Positions 1 through 7,853 of a stretch of 60,293 nt of DNA are shown here, piece after piece; position 1 is the first letter of the stretch; each line of letters starts with the position of its first letter. The notes beneath the pieces were generated by a model. It saw nothing but the letters and a program-made list of their open reading frames with translations. It did no database searches and was not told the DNA's origin. Both the position numbers and the translations under genes were made by a program. Source of the stretch: Saprospiraceae bacterium. Lineage in GTDB: Bacteria; Bacteroidota; Bacteroidia; Chitinophagales; Saprospiraceae. The stretch spans positions 1 to 60,293 of the forward strand of contig JADJJU010000017.1 in assembly GCA_016706365.1 (NCBI GenBank), read 5' to 3'.

Positions 1-65
1 TTTTCTTCTGACAGTTCAATATTTTCCAGCACCAGATTGGCTGTAAATTGGATGGAAACTTTCAT
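1..65 (-). CDS. 5' end of a gene running off the left edge
   Basis: On the minus strand an ATG at 65-63 opens a frame that stays open to the window edge. It encodes about 21 residues beginning MKVSIQFTANLVLENIEL. This is too short to assign a family and no signal peptide is apparent. It could also be a chance open frame. Confidence 0.4.
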   Translation of the reverse strand, partial: MKVSIQFTANLVLENIELSEE

Positions 66-266
66 GTTAGTTGATTTTAGTAAAGTAATGTAAGTCTAAA
101 AGTACTCAATATTATTAGATTGCAAAAATTCCACTTTCTTCATTTCTAAGCGGAAGGGTCTTTTCTCAATCTATCTGTGTGATGTACGACAAATCATACA
201 TTAATTTACTTCCGACGGCCAATTTTTTCCTGTCGGTTCCGGTGTTTCAACCGGGCAATTTAATTT

Positions 267-452
267 TTAAATATATCTCTGTCCGGCAATCATAGACATC
301 AATTCTTCATCTGAAATATCCTCTTCGCAAAGAAAAATTGATTGTTCCATTGATTCCTGCACCATATGATGATTGTCCGATACAACTACCGGATCTTCAC
401 TTTTCCATCTTCCAACAGAATCATGTATCATTTTATTTGATCGCTTATTCAT
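267..452 (-). CDS. small hypothetical peptide with a leader-like C-terminus (61 aa)
   Basis: Not recognised as a known family. The peptide is acidic in its second half and ends in ISDEELMSMIAGQRYI. The pattern DEEL followed by a hydrophobic stretch and AG resembles the end of double-glycine or nif11-type leaders of ribosomal peptide precursors, but only four residues follow the AG, so a classic core peptide is absent. It has no transmembrane segment and no cysteine-rich part. No modification, ABC transporter or peptidase gene lies next to it within the window; the sequence to its left is not available. A short stand-alone regulatory protein or a spurious frame is also possible. Confidence 0.4.
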   Translation of the reverse strand: MNKRSNKMIHDSVGRWKSEDPVVVSDNHHMVQESMEQSIFLCEEDISDEELMSMIAGQRYI

Positions 453-817
453 AAGGATATATTTTTAAATTTTATATAATTAAATACTCTTACTATAACG
501 TCTTATTAAGTAAATGATTATTTAACAAAATAAGTTGCATATAAGCTATATACGTGAATAACGGCTTCCCGGGTTGTAACGTTGGTTGCCTGCGATTATA
601 TTTTCCCGAAATCTGCTTCATCGCCAATTTTTCCAGCTTGATCTTAATAAAAAAGTTAGGGCTGATTATTTCCTATAATTTTACTTTTTGCGAATCAGGC
701 TTAAAAAGAACATGTTGTTGAATCATATGTTTGCTTTTCAAAGATTTTAACTTTTTATTCGTTTAGTGAATTACCGGCTTTGTTGATTCATTTGCATTGT
801 TTTAAAAAAGGTATTTT
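453..817. other. intergenic, 365 bp, nothing specific seen
   Basis: A+T-rich divergent spacer between the small minus-strand peptide and the di-haem lipoprotein. It presumably carries both promoters. I found no tRNA, strong hairpin or repeat in it. Confidence 0.5.
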
Positions 818-1552
818 ATGAAAACTCAGGTTGTTCTCGGTCTAGTAATCGTCATCTATATATTGATTTTTTCAAATGCTTGCCGCTTTGATCCGCTGGT
901 TATTCCAGGCGATCCTATTGATACCACAGACAACCCAATAGACACAACTGAAAATCCGGTCAATACTTGTAATCCGGACACAGTTTACTTCAGTAGGGAC
1001 GTCTTACCTATTTTTGTTTCTAATTGTGCTCTTTCGGGCTGTCATGATGCTATTACAAGAGAAGAGGGAATTCAGCTCACAGATTATGATAAAATTATCC
1101 AAACCGGTGATATCGAACCATTTGATCTGAGCGCAGGTGATATTTATGAAACAATAACGGAAGATCGCACTGACAAGAGAATGCCTCCTCCCCCAAAAGC
1201 CAGACTGACAAACGCTCAAATTGCCACTATTGCCAAATGGATCCAGCAGGGTGCTAAAAACCTAAGTTGTAATGAGGGCGGGTGTAATACCGATAATGTC
1301 ACTTACGCCGGTACTATTGCTCCTTTCTTTCAAAACTCCTGCAATGGCTGCCATTCCGGATCATCCGCAGGTGGAGGGATACAGCTTAATAATTATGACG
1401 GAGTCCGCACAGTTGCCTTAAACGGTCGTCTTGTTGGAGCAGTGAGTCACGCATCCGGCTTTGTAGCTATGCCTCAGGGAGGAGCTAAGATAAATGACTG
1501 CAGAATCTCTCAAATTACTGCCTGGGTAAATGCAGGTGCACCACAAAACTAA
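818..1552 (+). CDS. di-haem cytochrome c-like lipoprotein
   Basis: A 244-residue exported protein. A hydrophobic N-terminus ends in SNAC with Cys22, a lipoprotein-type site. A short repetitive linker (residues 31-50, IDTT repeats) follows. There are two haem-binding motifs: CALSGCH at 70-76, an unusual CX4CH, and CNGCH at 175-179, the standard CX2CH. Each is followed by a Met-Pro stretch (RMPPPP near 121, MPQGG near 218) that could supply the distal ligand. The pattern matches the planctomycete-type cytochrome c domains common in Bacteroidota surface lipoproteins. Expected role: periplasmic or surface electron transfer; the partner is unknown. Its last four bases overlap the convergent SRAP gene. 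Confidence 0.7.
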   Translation: MKTQVVLGLVIVIYILIFSNACRFDPLVIPGDPIDTTDNPIDTTENPVNTCNPDTVYFSRDVLPIFVSNCALSGCHDAITREEGIQLTDYDKIIQTGDIEPFDLSAGDIYETITEDRTDKRMPPPPKARLTNAQIATIAKWIQQGAKNLSCNEGGCNTDNVTYAGTIAPFFQNSCNGCHSGSSAGGGIQLNNYDGVRTVALNGRLVGAVSHASGFVAMPQGGAKINDCRISQITAWVNAGAPQN

Positions 1553-2262
1553 AAAAGGCTAAGCTGTTTTTCATTCCCTTCAGTATATTCAAATGGTTCT
1601 ATCAAAGTAGGGTCATTATTGCTCACTTTGTTTACAGCTTCGGAGACGGTGTAATATCTCAACAAATCATCCGGCAAAGGTTGCAGCATTTGCAATACTT
1701 CTGTTTCAGCAATATCTTCACTGAGCCACAGCTGTTCCTGCTCTTTCATCAAAATGGCAGGCATCCGGTCGTGTATGTGGGCAATTGATGCTGAAGCAGG
1801 TTGCGTAATGACAGTGAAGCTTCCTATGATTTCTCCATTGGGTGCTTTCCATGAGGTATACAAACCAGCCACAGCAAAAGCACTTGAGTCTGCCAGAGTA
1901 ATTCTATATGGTATTTTCTTTTTCCCGGACTTCATCCATTCATAGTAACCATCAAATGGGACCAAACAACGGTGTTTTTTGAGATTACTTTTAAATACAC
2001 TTTTCTCCAAAACAGTCTCCACTCTGGCATTAATCATCTTGCTACCTATACTGGCAGCTTTGGCCCAAAAAGGAATAAGCCCCCATTGCTTATAGACAAA
2101 ATGATCAGGATTTTCCATGCCGATCACAGGGTGCATATGAGTTGGTGCTATATTAAAGGAAGGAAGCGGATTATATCTTTCCAGGTCCTCACTATAAAAA
2201 GTGGAGCCGAATCTCTCTTCCAGTTGTTTTTCATTCAGGGTAAGTGAAGATCTACCGCACAT
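1549..2262 (-). CDS. SRAP/YedK (HMCES-type) abasic-site protein
   Basis: SOS response-associated peptidase family. These proteins cross-link to abasic sites in single-stranded DNA through the N-terminal cysteine exposed after Met removal. I chose the internal ATG at 2262 because it places CGRSS immediately after Met; the upstream in-frame ATG at 2286 would bury the catalytic cysteine. Other family signatures are INARVET, PFDGYYEW (active-site Glu) and AHIHDRMPAIL (active-site His). Length is about 237 residues, usual for the family. It acts in the cytoplasm in DNA damage tolerance. It overlaps the cytochrome gene tail to tail by 4 bp. Confidence 0.9.
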   Translation of the reverse strand: MCGRSSLTLNEKQLEERFGSTFYSEDLERYNPLPSFNIAPTHMHPVIGMENPDHFVYKQWGLIPFWAKAASIGSKMINARVETVLEKSVFKSNLKKHRCLVPFDGYYEWMKSGKKKIPYRITLADSSAFAVAGLYTSWKAPNGEIIGSFTVITQPASASIAHIHDRMPAILMKEQEQLWLSEDIAETEVLQMLQPLPDDLLRYYTVSEAVNKVSNNDPTLIEPFEYTEGNEKQLSLF

Positions 2263-2502
2263 ATTTTTGATTTGATAGTAATACAATTCCTGCTTAAATA
2301 AAGTTGTATGTCCAACTTTAATGCATATTAATTATCAACATCACGATCTAATAAATTAATGTCTTTACGATTTATTAACTGCAATTTAAAACATTAATAA
2401 TCATTTGCATATGTTGCAATAACAGCCTGATGCTACATTTGTGACAGCTATTTAGGAATTAGGGACTAAAGTACGTTAAGAAAACACACAAAATACAATC
2501 AC

Positions 2503-3360
2503 ATGCATTTAAGATCTGCTGAAATTGTAGTCATATCAGATGTCCATCTGGGCACATATGGCTGCCACGCAAAGGAACTGTTACTATATCTCCGGAGCAT
2601 AAAAACAGAGATGCTCATCATAAATGGTGATTTTATAGACGCCTGGCAGTTTAAAAAGAAATACTTTCCAAATGAACATTTACAGGTTATCAGCGAAATC
2701 ATACGTATGTCTGTAGAAGGTACAAAAGTGTACTATATCACAGGAAATCATGATGATGTGCTAAGAAAATTCTCAGATGTGTCTGCAGGATCTATTCACT
2801 TACGTGATAAGCTGATCCTGATGCTTGGAGGTAAAAAACACTGGTTTTTCCATGGTGATATATTTGATGCTTCCGTTTTAGTAATGCCATTCATTGCAAA
2901 ATTGGGCGGAAAAGGATATGATTGGCTCATAAGAATCAACAGGCTAGTCAATAATCTGCGCTCAAAATTGGGACTGAGCAAATACTCATTTGCAGGTAAA
3001 ATTAAATCTGGAGTCAAGAGAGCTGTGAAATTCATTCAGGATTTTGAAAATAAAGCTATTGAAGTAGCTGCAGAGAAAGGCTATGAAGTAGTTATTTGCG
3101 GTCATATACATCAACCTCAGAATAGACAAATATCCATAGAAAATAAATCAATTCACTATCTTAATAGTGGGGATTGGGTTGAAAATCTGACCAGTCTGGA
3201 ATACAAGTTTGGAAAATGGTCCATTTATAAATTTGATGAAATTGAATTTTCATATGTCAACAGTAAACTTGCAATTGAAGAAGAGAAAGAAAAGAATAAT
3301 GTCCATCAACTTAAAACAACCAGAGAAGTTATCTACGAAAAAATTGTTCCATTCAACTAA
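2503..3360 (+). CDS. LpxH-like metallophosphoesterase
   Basis: Calcineurin-type phosphoesterase of 285 residues. The metal-site motifs occur in order: DVH (13-15), GDF (42-44), GNHD (81-84), HGD (117-119) and GHIH (200-203). Long Bacteroidota members of this family are usually annotated as UDP-2,3-diacylglucosamine diphosphatase, which makes lipid X in lipid A synthesis at the inner membrane. The match is to the family; the substrate is inferred. The C-terminal 25 residues are charged and low in complexity. Confidence 0.75.
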   Translation: MHLRSAEIVVISDVHLGTYGCHAKELLLYLRSIKTEMLIINGDFIDAWQFKKKYFPNEHLQVISEIIRMSVEGTKVYYITGNHDDVLRKFSDVSAGSIHLRDKLILMLGGKKHWFFHGDIFDASVLVMPFIAKLGGKGYDWLIRINRLVNNLRSKLGLSKYSFAGKIKSGVKRAVKFIQDFENKAIEVAAEKGYEVVICGHIHQPQNRQISIENKSIHYLNSGDWVENLTSLEYKFGKWSIYKFDEIEFSYVNSKLAIEEEKEKNNVHQLKTTREVIYEKIVPFN

Positions 3361-3689
3361 TGAGAAAGTAAGATCTTACGTTAATTATCAGTTGTACACT
3401 ACCAACTCATTTGTTCTCCGTCAATATTGATTATTAAGCAAATACAGCAACCCTGCAAATTGGTTTTTTTGTATAACTTTTTCCCGTGCACTAATGTCTA
3501 TTTTTGAATAATTATATAATATATCTCACAATTATTGTAATAGATATTGTGAAATAGATTTGTGTTTTTCGTAGATAAAAGTGTATTTTCACTTATAATT
3601 AACATTTGAAGGAATTATTCTGCAACAATGCTGGTTTATGGAGATCGTAAGCGTTTTTGTAATATTGAATAAGCTTTAAGGGAACAAGT
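3361..3689. other. intergenic, 329 bp, nothing specific seen
   Basis: A+T-rich spacer upstream of the RsbW-like gene. It likely contains the promoter of the rsbW-like/ybeY pair, but I could not place a convincing -33/-7 pair. No RNA gene or repeat was noticed. Confidence 0.5.
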
Positions 3690-4082
3690 ATGCTTAGAAT
3701 TGCCTCGAAACCTGAGAGTATAGCCTCTGTAGAACACTTTATTAAGAGTATAATTGACAAACATAAGATTTGCGAAGACAAATATGCCTGTATATTGATC
3801 TCTTTAACTGAAGCTGTTAATAATGCTATCATTCACGGAAATAATTTGGATGAAAATAAAAAGGTACATCTTTCTTACACATATAATGTAAGAAAAGGTA
3901 GTATCACTTTTTCTGTCTGTGATGAGGGAAAAGGGTTTGATGTAGAATCCATTCCTGATCCTACTTGCAGGGAAAATATTGAACAATGCGGTGGCCGCGG
4001 GGTTCTTATTATTCAGAATCTTGCTGACAGAATAAAATATCTTGATAACGGCAGAAGATTGGACCTTAGCTTCCACTTATAG
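3690..4082 (+). CDS. RsbW/SpoIIAB-like serine kinase (anti-sigma type ATPase)
   Basis: A stand-alone GHKL ATPase domain of 130 residues. The N box is EAVNNAIIHGN (41-51), the G1 box is DEGKGFD (78-84) and a GGRGVLIIQNLAD glycine-rich segment follows. Family members bind sigma factors or phosphorylate STAS-domain antagonists in partner switching. No STAS protein or sigma-B-like factor is adjacent, but a GAF-SpoIIE phosphatase of the matching RsbU type lies 5 kb downstream. Only one nucleotide separates its stop from the ybeY start, so the two genes are probably cotranscribed. Confidence 0.85.
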   Translation: MLRIASKPESIASVEHFIKSIIDKHKICEDKYACILISLTEAVNNAIIHGNNLDENKKVHLSYTYNVRKGSITFSVCDEGKGFDVESIPDPTCRENIEQCGGRGVLIIQNLADRIKYLDNGRRLDLSFHL

Positions 4083-4083
4083 T

Positions 4084-4545
4084 ATGTTTGTTATTCCTGA
4101 AGAATCTGATGAAGATGCACCTGAAGGCATAGCTTTAGATTGTGCAGATGTACCTTTTCCAAAAATTAATTCCGGACTAATTGTAGAATGGATTCATTCT
4201 ATCATCTCAGACCATTCTAAAGCATTAGGACATATACAGTTTGTGTTCTGTAGCGATGAATACCTTCAAAAAATCAATTGGGAGCATCTCGGCCATGAAG
4301 AGCTCACAGATATTATCACCTTTGAATATAGTGCTGAACCTCTGGAAGGAGAAATATATGTCAGTACCGAAAGAGTCCTGGATAATAGTCAATTGATGAA
4401 TATTCCCTATGATGATGAATTACTGAGAGTACTTGCGCATGGTGTATTGCATCTTTGTGGATATAAGGATAAAACTCCCGAAGATATCCTGGAAATGAGA
4501 AAGCAAGAAGATCGCTATATAAAAATATATCGAAAGAACATATAA
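4084..4545 (+). CDS. ybeY: endoribonuclease YbeY, rRNA maturation factor
   Basis: Zinc-dependent endoribonuclease for 16S rRNA 3'-end maturation and ribosome quality control. The diagnostic motif is HGVLHLCGYKDKT near the C-terminus. Two metal-binding histidines are present, and GYKDKT replaces the enterobacterial GYDH, as is usual in Bacteroidota. An upstream in-frame ATG at 4042 would overlap the previous gene by 41 bp. The ATG at 4084, one base after that stop, gives a normal-length protein of 153 residues and is preferred. Confidence 0.92.
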   Translation: MFVIPEESDEDAPEGIALDCADVPFPKINSGLIVEWIHSIISDHSKALGHIQFVFCSDEYLQKINWEHLGHEELTDIITFEYSAEPLEGEIYVSTERVLDNSQLMNIPYDDELLRVLAHGVLHLCGYKDKTPEDILEMRKQEDRYIKIYRKNI

Positions 4546-4650
4546 TAAATTTCAACATTCTTAGTTTCACCTTCTTCACTTAAAGCTTCCCTTAATAGTA
4601 CTTTATTCCGGCAATGATGCTAGTTTTGCAGCATAATTGAAAACAATAAT

Positions 4651-5426
4651 ATGGCCCTTGCCGGTTTTAAAATTGCAGTAAACCACTGCATCCGACCTTT
4701 CCAATCTGTACCAATCGCATTGTATACAGATATTCCATTAGCTTACATAAAATGTATTCCAGAGCATCCAGGTAAACACACAGGGCTGGATGACCATAAT
4801 GAGTCTTCCGGGATTCTTGAAACCGTATATCAATGGGCCCAAGATTTTTTCAGGCATATTCGCATGGAAAACACCTCTTTCCGCTTTGAGATCAAAACAC
4901 TCCCCATTCATATTTTAATTCAGAACTTCAACTGATTTGCATATTATCCGGGGTACTCACTATATTAAATGAATGGCTTCATCATCCTATGGAGAAGAAT
5001 GATTTGCTTGCATGGCTCATTGAAAAAAATAAATTTCAGAATGCAGAAATCATTTCAGCTTGTATGTATGGAGGAATTATGAGCAATATCGAATTACGTC
5101 CGTTTAGAATTTACCAGCCTAAAGGTTTGTTTTTTCAAATTGAGTCAATCTCTACAGGTGAAGTTAAATTATTGACTTCTTCTCTAATACCTCTTTTTAT
5201 ATTGGCAATTGAACGCTCTGATTATAACAGCATGCATGATCTCTTAGCCAAAACACATCCAGTGGGAAATATGCAGGAAGGTTATCTCGGAGTTTTAGAC
5301 CTTCCTGATTTAAAATCGAGATTACATATTTACAATATTTCCACTCCTGATCTTTCCTCTTTAAATATCTCCGGGCACTTAAGTCCTGTATTTGAAATTG
5401 ATAGCAATGGTTGCTCAGTTGTATAA
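4651..5426 (+). pseudogene. degenerate homoserine-kinase-like (GHMP) gene
   Basis: Two open frames together retrace a GHMP kinase of the homoserine kinase type. The first (4651-4935) begins MALAGFKIAVN, like the ANxxxGFD entry strand, and ends FRFEIKTLPI, the strand that precedes the ATP loop. The match then moves to another frame: before the ATG at 4989 that frame reads LTILNEWLHHP, the helix after the loop, and continues with YGGIMSNIELRPF, like the LGGIxLI region. The glycine-rich ATP loop (GLGSS) is not found in either frame, and the C-terminal domain is shortened although a family-like ending (NGCSVV) remains. The missing loop argues for real decay rather than a single sequencing error. 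The identification rests on pattern matching by eye. Confidence 0.5.
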
Positions 5427-5429
5427 ACA

Positions 5430-5445
5430 TGTTCCACGTGGAACA
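5430..5445. promoter_or_regulatory. parS-like site for ParB
   Basis: TGTTCCACGTGGAACA, a perfect 16-bp palindrome matching the conserved chromosomal parS pattern TGTTNCACGTGNAACA. It lies in the 31-bp convergent spacer between the GHMP remnant and ctaA, where no transcription regulator would be expected to bind. Such sites load ParB for chromosome segregation and usually lie near the replication origin. No second full site was seen in this window. Confidence 0.75.
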
Positions 5446-5457
5446 TTAAATAGAATT

Positions 5458-6534
5458 TTATACACCTGTTCCTAAGCTGTACTTATAAATGAACCTGGTA
5501 TTTAGTATACCTAGCAGTACAAAAATAGCAACACCTTGATGAAGAACACCCCATAATACAGGAATTTGGCCCACACTAAAAACAAGAGTCAGAATACCAA
5601 GCAAAACTTGCGTCCCTACAATTAAACTCATCCAAATAAAAGATCTGTAAAAGAGAGAATCTATCAAATGTCTTCTTTTTATTATTTTTGAAAGTAGGTA
5701 TACAAACAATAAAATAATGATGTAAGCTGTTGACCTGTGCAATACCTGTATCAATGCTGACATAAATGATGTGGCGTCATAATTGATAAAACTTTGCAAT
5801 GTCCACATACTGGGATTAAATAGAATAGCTGGGATTATCTCAGAATTCATATCAGGCCAGCTGGGATAAACAAGTGCAGCTTTCATTCCAGACATTATAC
5901 CACCAAGGAATATCTGAATAAGTATTAATGCAAATAATACTTTTAACCACTTTGCAGAAAAAGGTAATTCAAACTTTTGAATTGTAAAATTGGACGTCTT
6001 AATATAAGTCAAGTATAAGTAGCCGATGACTGCTAATGCAATTCCCAGGTGAATAGACAATTTATAAGCATTTACCCAGGGTCTGTTAACGAGTCCGCTT
6101 GCTACCATAATCCAGCCAAAAGCGGCTGCTAAAGCAGCCAAAAAGAAAACAACAATCATTCTACGTAGCAGTTCTCCCTGTAGGTATCCTTTGAAGTAAA
6201 AATAAACAAAAGGAATAATGAACACGAAACCCATGACCCTTGCCCAAAGTCTGTGTATATATTCCCAAAAATAAATAAACTGAAACTGACCCATACTTAA
6301 GCCCTGATTAATCTTCTCATACTGTGGTGTTGCCTGATATAATTCATAAGCTTCCTTCCAGGCAATCTCATTCATCGGAGGTAAAGTTCCGGTTACAATT
6401 TCCCATTTAGTGATAGAAAGCCCAGAACCAGTCAATCTAGTAATACCCCCTACAATCACTTGCACAAACAGCATTACCAATCCGGTCATTAGCCAAATAC
6501 GGATCCATTTTCTTCCCTTATTAAGTTCAATCAT
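5458..6534 (-). CDS. ctaA: heme A synthase (CtaA/COX15 family)
   Basis: Polytopic membrane enzyme that oxidises the heme O C8 methyl to a formyl group, giving heme A for cytochrome oxidase. Signatures are VGGITRLTGSGLSITKWE, the long loop ending EYIHRLWAR, and later histidines in SIHLG, LHRST and LHQGV, the expected four haem-ligand positions. It has about eight hydrophobic helices. The ATG at 6534 (MIELNKGRKW) is preferred over 6600, which adds 22 charged residues. No ctaB or oxidase genes are adjacent. Confidence 0.92.
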   Translation of the reverse strand: MIELNKGRKWIRIWLMTGLVMLFVQVIVGGITRLTGSGLSITKWEIVTGTLPPMNEIAWKEAYELYQATPQYEKINQGLSMGQFQFIYFWEYIHRLWARVMGFVFIIPFVYFYFKGYLQGELLRRMIVVFFLAALAAAFGWIMVASGLVNRPWVNAYKLSIHLGIALAVIGYLYLTYIKTSNFTIQKFELPFSAKWLKVLFALILIQIFLGGIMSGMKAALVYPSWPDMNSEIIPAILFNPSMWTLQSFINYDATSFMSALIQVLHRSTAYIIILLFVYLLSKIIKRRHLIDSLFYRSFIWMSLIVGTQVLLGILTLVFSVGQIPVLWGVLHQGVAIFVLLGILNTRFIYKYSLGTGV

Positions 6535-7059
6535 CTTGTTGTTTACTTCTCGTTTCGCTCTCAAAGATACCTCGATTTTCCGGTAAAAAAATTTGATCAA
6601 TTTAAGCTCATCTAATAATCTTCTTTAAATCATTTATATAAAAACCCTATTATTATTAGGCCTGTTAGTCCGTTAGTAAATACATTTAACGGTTCTTTGT
6701 TTTTAACTTATTAACATTTTTATGTCAGAGATCAACAACATGTTGTAATTCTATGATATTGAATTTCTGTCATTTAGTTACTTATACACATTAAAGTAAA
6801 GCGCTTATTTTTGAAAACCAACATATAACTATTTTTCAACTATTTGTTGGTTTAATACATGCCGGCACATATTTATTCAACACATATATATATTAATATA
6901 AATATAAGTTGGTGGTTTCAACACTGCTGTTTATAACTTTGAATTAACTCACAGTTAATTGTTGGTAACTCTTATTTTTGCAAGGTTGATGTACTGCATT
7001 TAACATATGGAAATTATAAGTTATGTTAGTAATATTTATATACAAAAATTAAATATGAT
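6535..7059. other. A+T-rich divergent gap with palindromes and a DnaA-box-like site
   Basis: A 525-bp non-coding stretch between divergent ctaA and dtd. It holds a perfect palindrome ACAACATGTTGT (6735-6746), TTATACACA (6782-6790, fits DnaA box TTATNCACA), a 9-bp inverted repeat (6815-6853) and three same-strand GTTGGT words (6846, 6908, 6961). A possible -7 element TATTTTTG lies at 6973-6980. With parS 1.1 kb away, this is a candidate replication-associated or regulatory region. Confidence 0.45.
6815..6853. repeat. 9-bp inverted repeat
   Basis: AAACCAACA at 6815-6823 is mirrored by TGTTGGTTT at 6845-6853 across a 21-bp spacer. No T-run follows on either strand, so it does not look like an intrinsic terminator. 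An operator or origin element is possible. Confidence 0.55.
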
Positions 7060-7512
7060 ATGCGTGTAGTCATTCAAAGAGTGAGTCATGCTGAAGTAAA
7101 AGTCAGTGGAGAAATTTCAGGAGAAATAGATTATGGTTTACTAATACTACTTGGTATTTGTCATGCAGATTCAGAAGAAGATATTGACTGGCTGGTCAAT
7201 AAAATTTATCAGCTTAGAATATTTGGTGATGATGCAGGAGTAATGAATCTCAGCATTCAAGATATTGCAGGCTCATTTCTGGTGATTAGTCAATTTACGT
7301 TGCATGCATCGACTAAAAAAGGTAACAGACCGTCCTATATAAAGGCTGCTCCTGCGGCATTGGCAATTCCCTTATATGAGAAATTTCTTGATAAATTGAA
7401 TTCAGTTTCCGGATTGAGGGTAGAAAAGGGGATATTTGGAGCAGATATGAAGGTATCATTGATAAATGACGGACCGGTCACTATCATCATGGATTCAAAA
7501 AACAAGGAATAA
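7060..7512 (+). CDS. dtd: D-aminoacyl-tRNA deacylase
   Basis: Cytoplasmic proofreading enzyme that removes D-amino acids (and glycine mischarged on tRNA-Ala) from tRNA. It has the usual 150 residues, begins MRVVIQRVSHAEV and carries both active-site signatures, SQFTL (about 77-81) and NDGPVTI near the C-terminus. Its TAA overlaps the ATG of the MazG-like gene (TAATG), which indicates translational coupling. The dtd-mazG order is common in Bacteroidota. Confidence 0.95.
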   Translation: MRVVIQRVSHAEVKVSGEISGEIDYGLLILLGICHADSEEDIDWLVNKIYQLRIFGDDAGVMNLSIQDIAGSFLVISQFTLHASTKKGNRPSYIKAAPAALAIPLYEKFLDKLNSVSGLRVEKGIFGADMKVSLINDGPVTIIMDSKNKE

Positions 7513-7853
7513 TGGAAATCAGGGATGCGCAAATCAAAGTTGATCAATGGATTAAAACTATTGGGGTCAGGTATTTCAATGAACTTACCAATACTGCACT
7601 TCTTACAGAAGAAGTAGGGGAAGTGGCCCGCTTGATGTCAAGGATTTATGGTGAACAGTCTTTTAAAGTTGATATTCCTGCAGAAGCGGCTAAGGAAGCA
7701 CTTGCAGATGAAATAGCAGATGTACTATTTGTTTTGATTTGTATTAGTAATCAAACCGGCATTAATTTAGAAGAAGCATTCCTGAAAAACTTGACAAAAA
7801 AATCAGAGCGGGATGAACATCGTCATCGCGATAATTCAAAACTAAAACAATAA
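7512..7853 (+). CDS. MazG-like nucleotide pyrophosphohydrolase
   Basis: Small all-helical NTP pyrophosphohydrolase of 113 residues. It has the EEVGEV metal-binding helix (about residues 28-33) and the second acidic helix ADEIADVLF (about 66-74), the ExxE...ExxD arrangement of the MazG/dUTPase superfamily. Its likely role is hydrolysing non-canonical NTPs. It is coupled to dtd by a 1-bp start/stop overlap. Its 3' end overlaps the convergent hydrolase gene by 31 bp. Confidence 0.88.
   Translation: MEIRDAQIKVDQWIKTIGVRYFNELTNTALLTEEVGEVARLMSRIYGEQSFKVDIPAEAAKEALADEIADVLFVLICISNQTGINLEEAFLKNLTKKSERDEHRHRDNSKLKQ

Noticed and set aside
3209..3430. A 73-residue plus-strand frame
   Set aside because: It lies mostly inside the phosphoesterase gene in another frame and has low-complexity Lys-rich sequence.
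4989..5426. The 145-residue frame as an independent gene
   Set aside because: Homology-like sequence continues upstream of its ATG in the same frame and matches the middle and end of a GHMP kinase, so it is better read as part of a broken gene.
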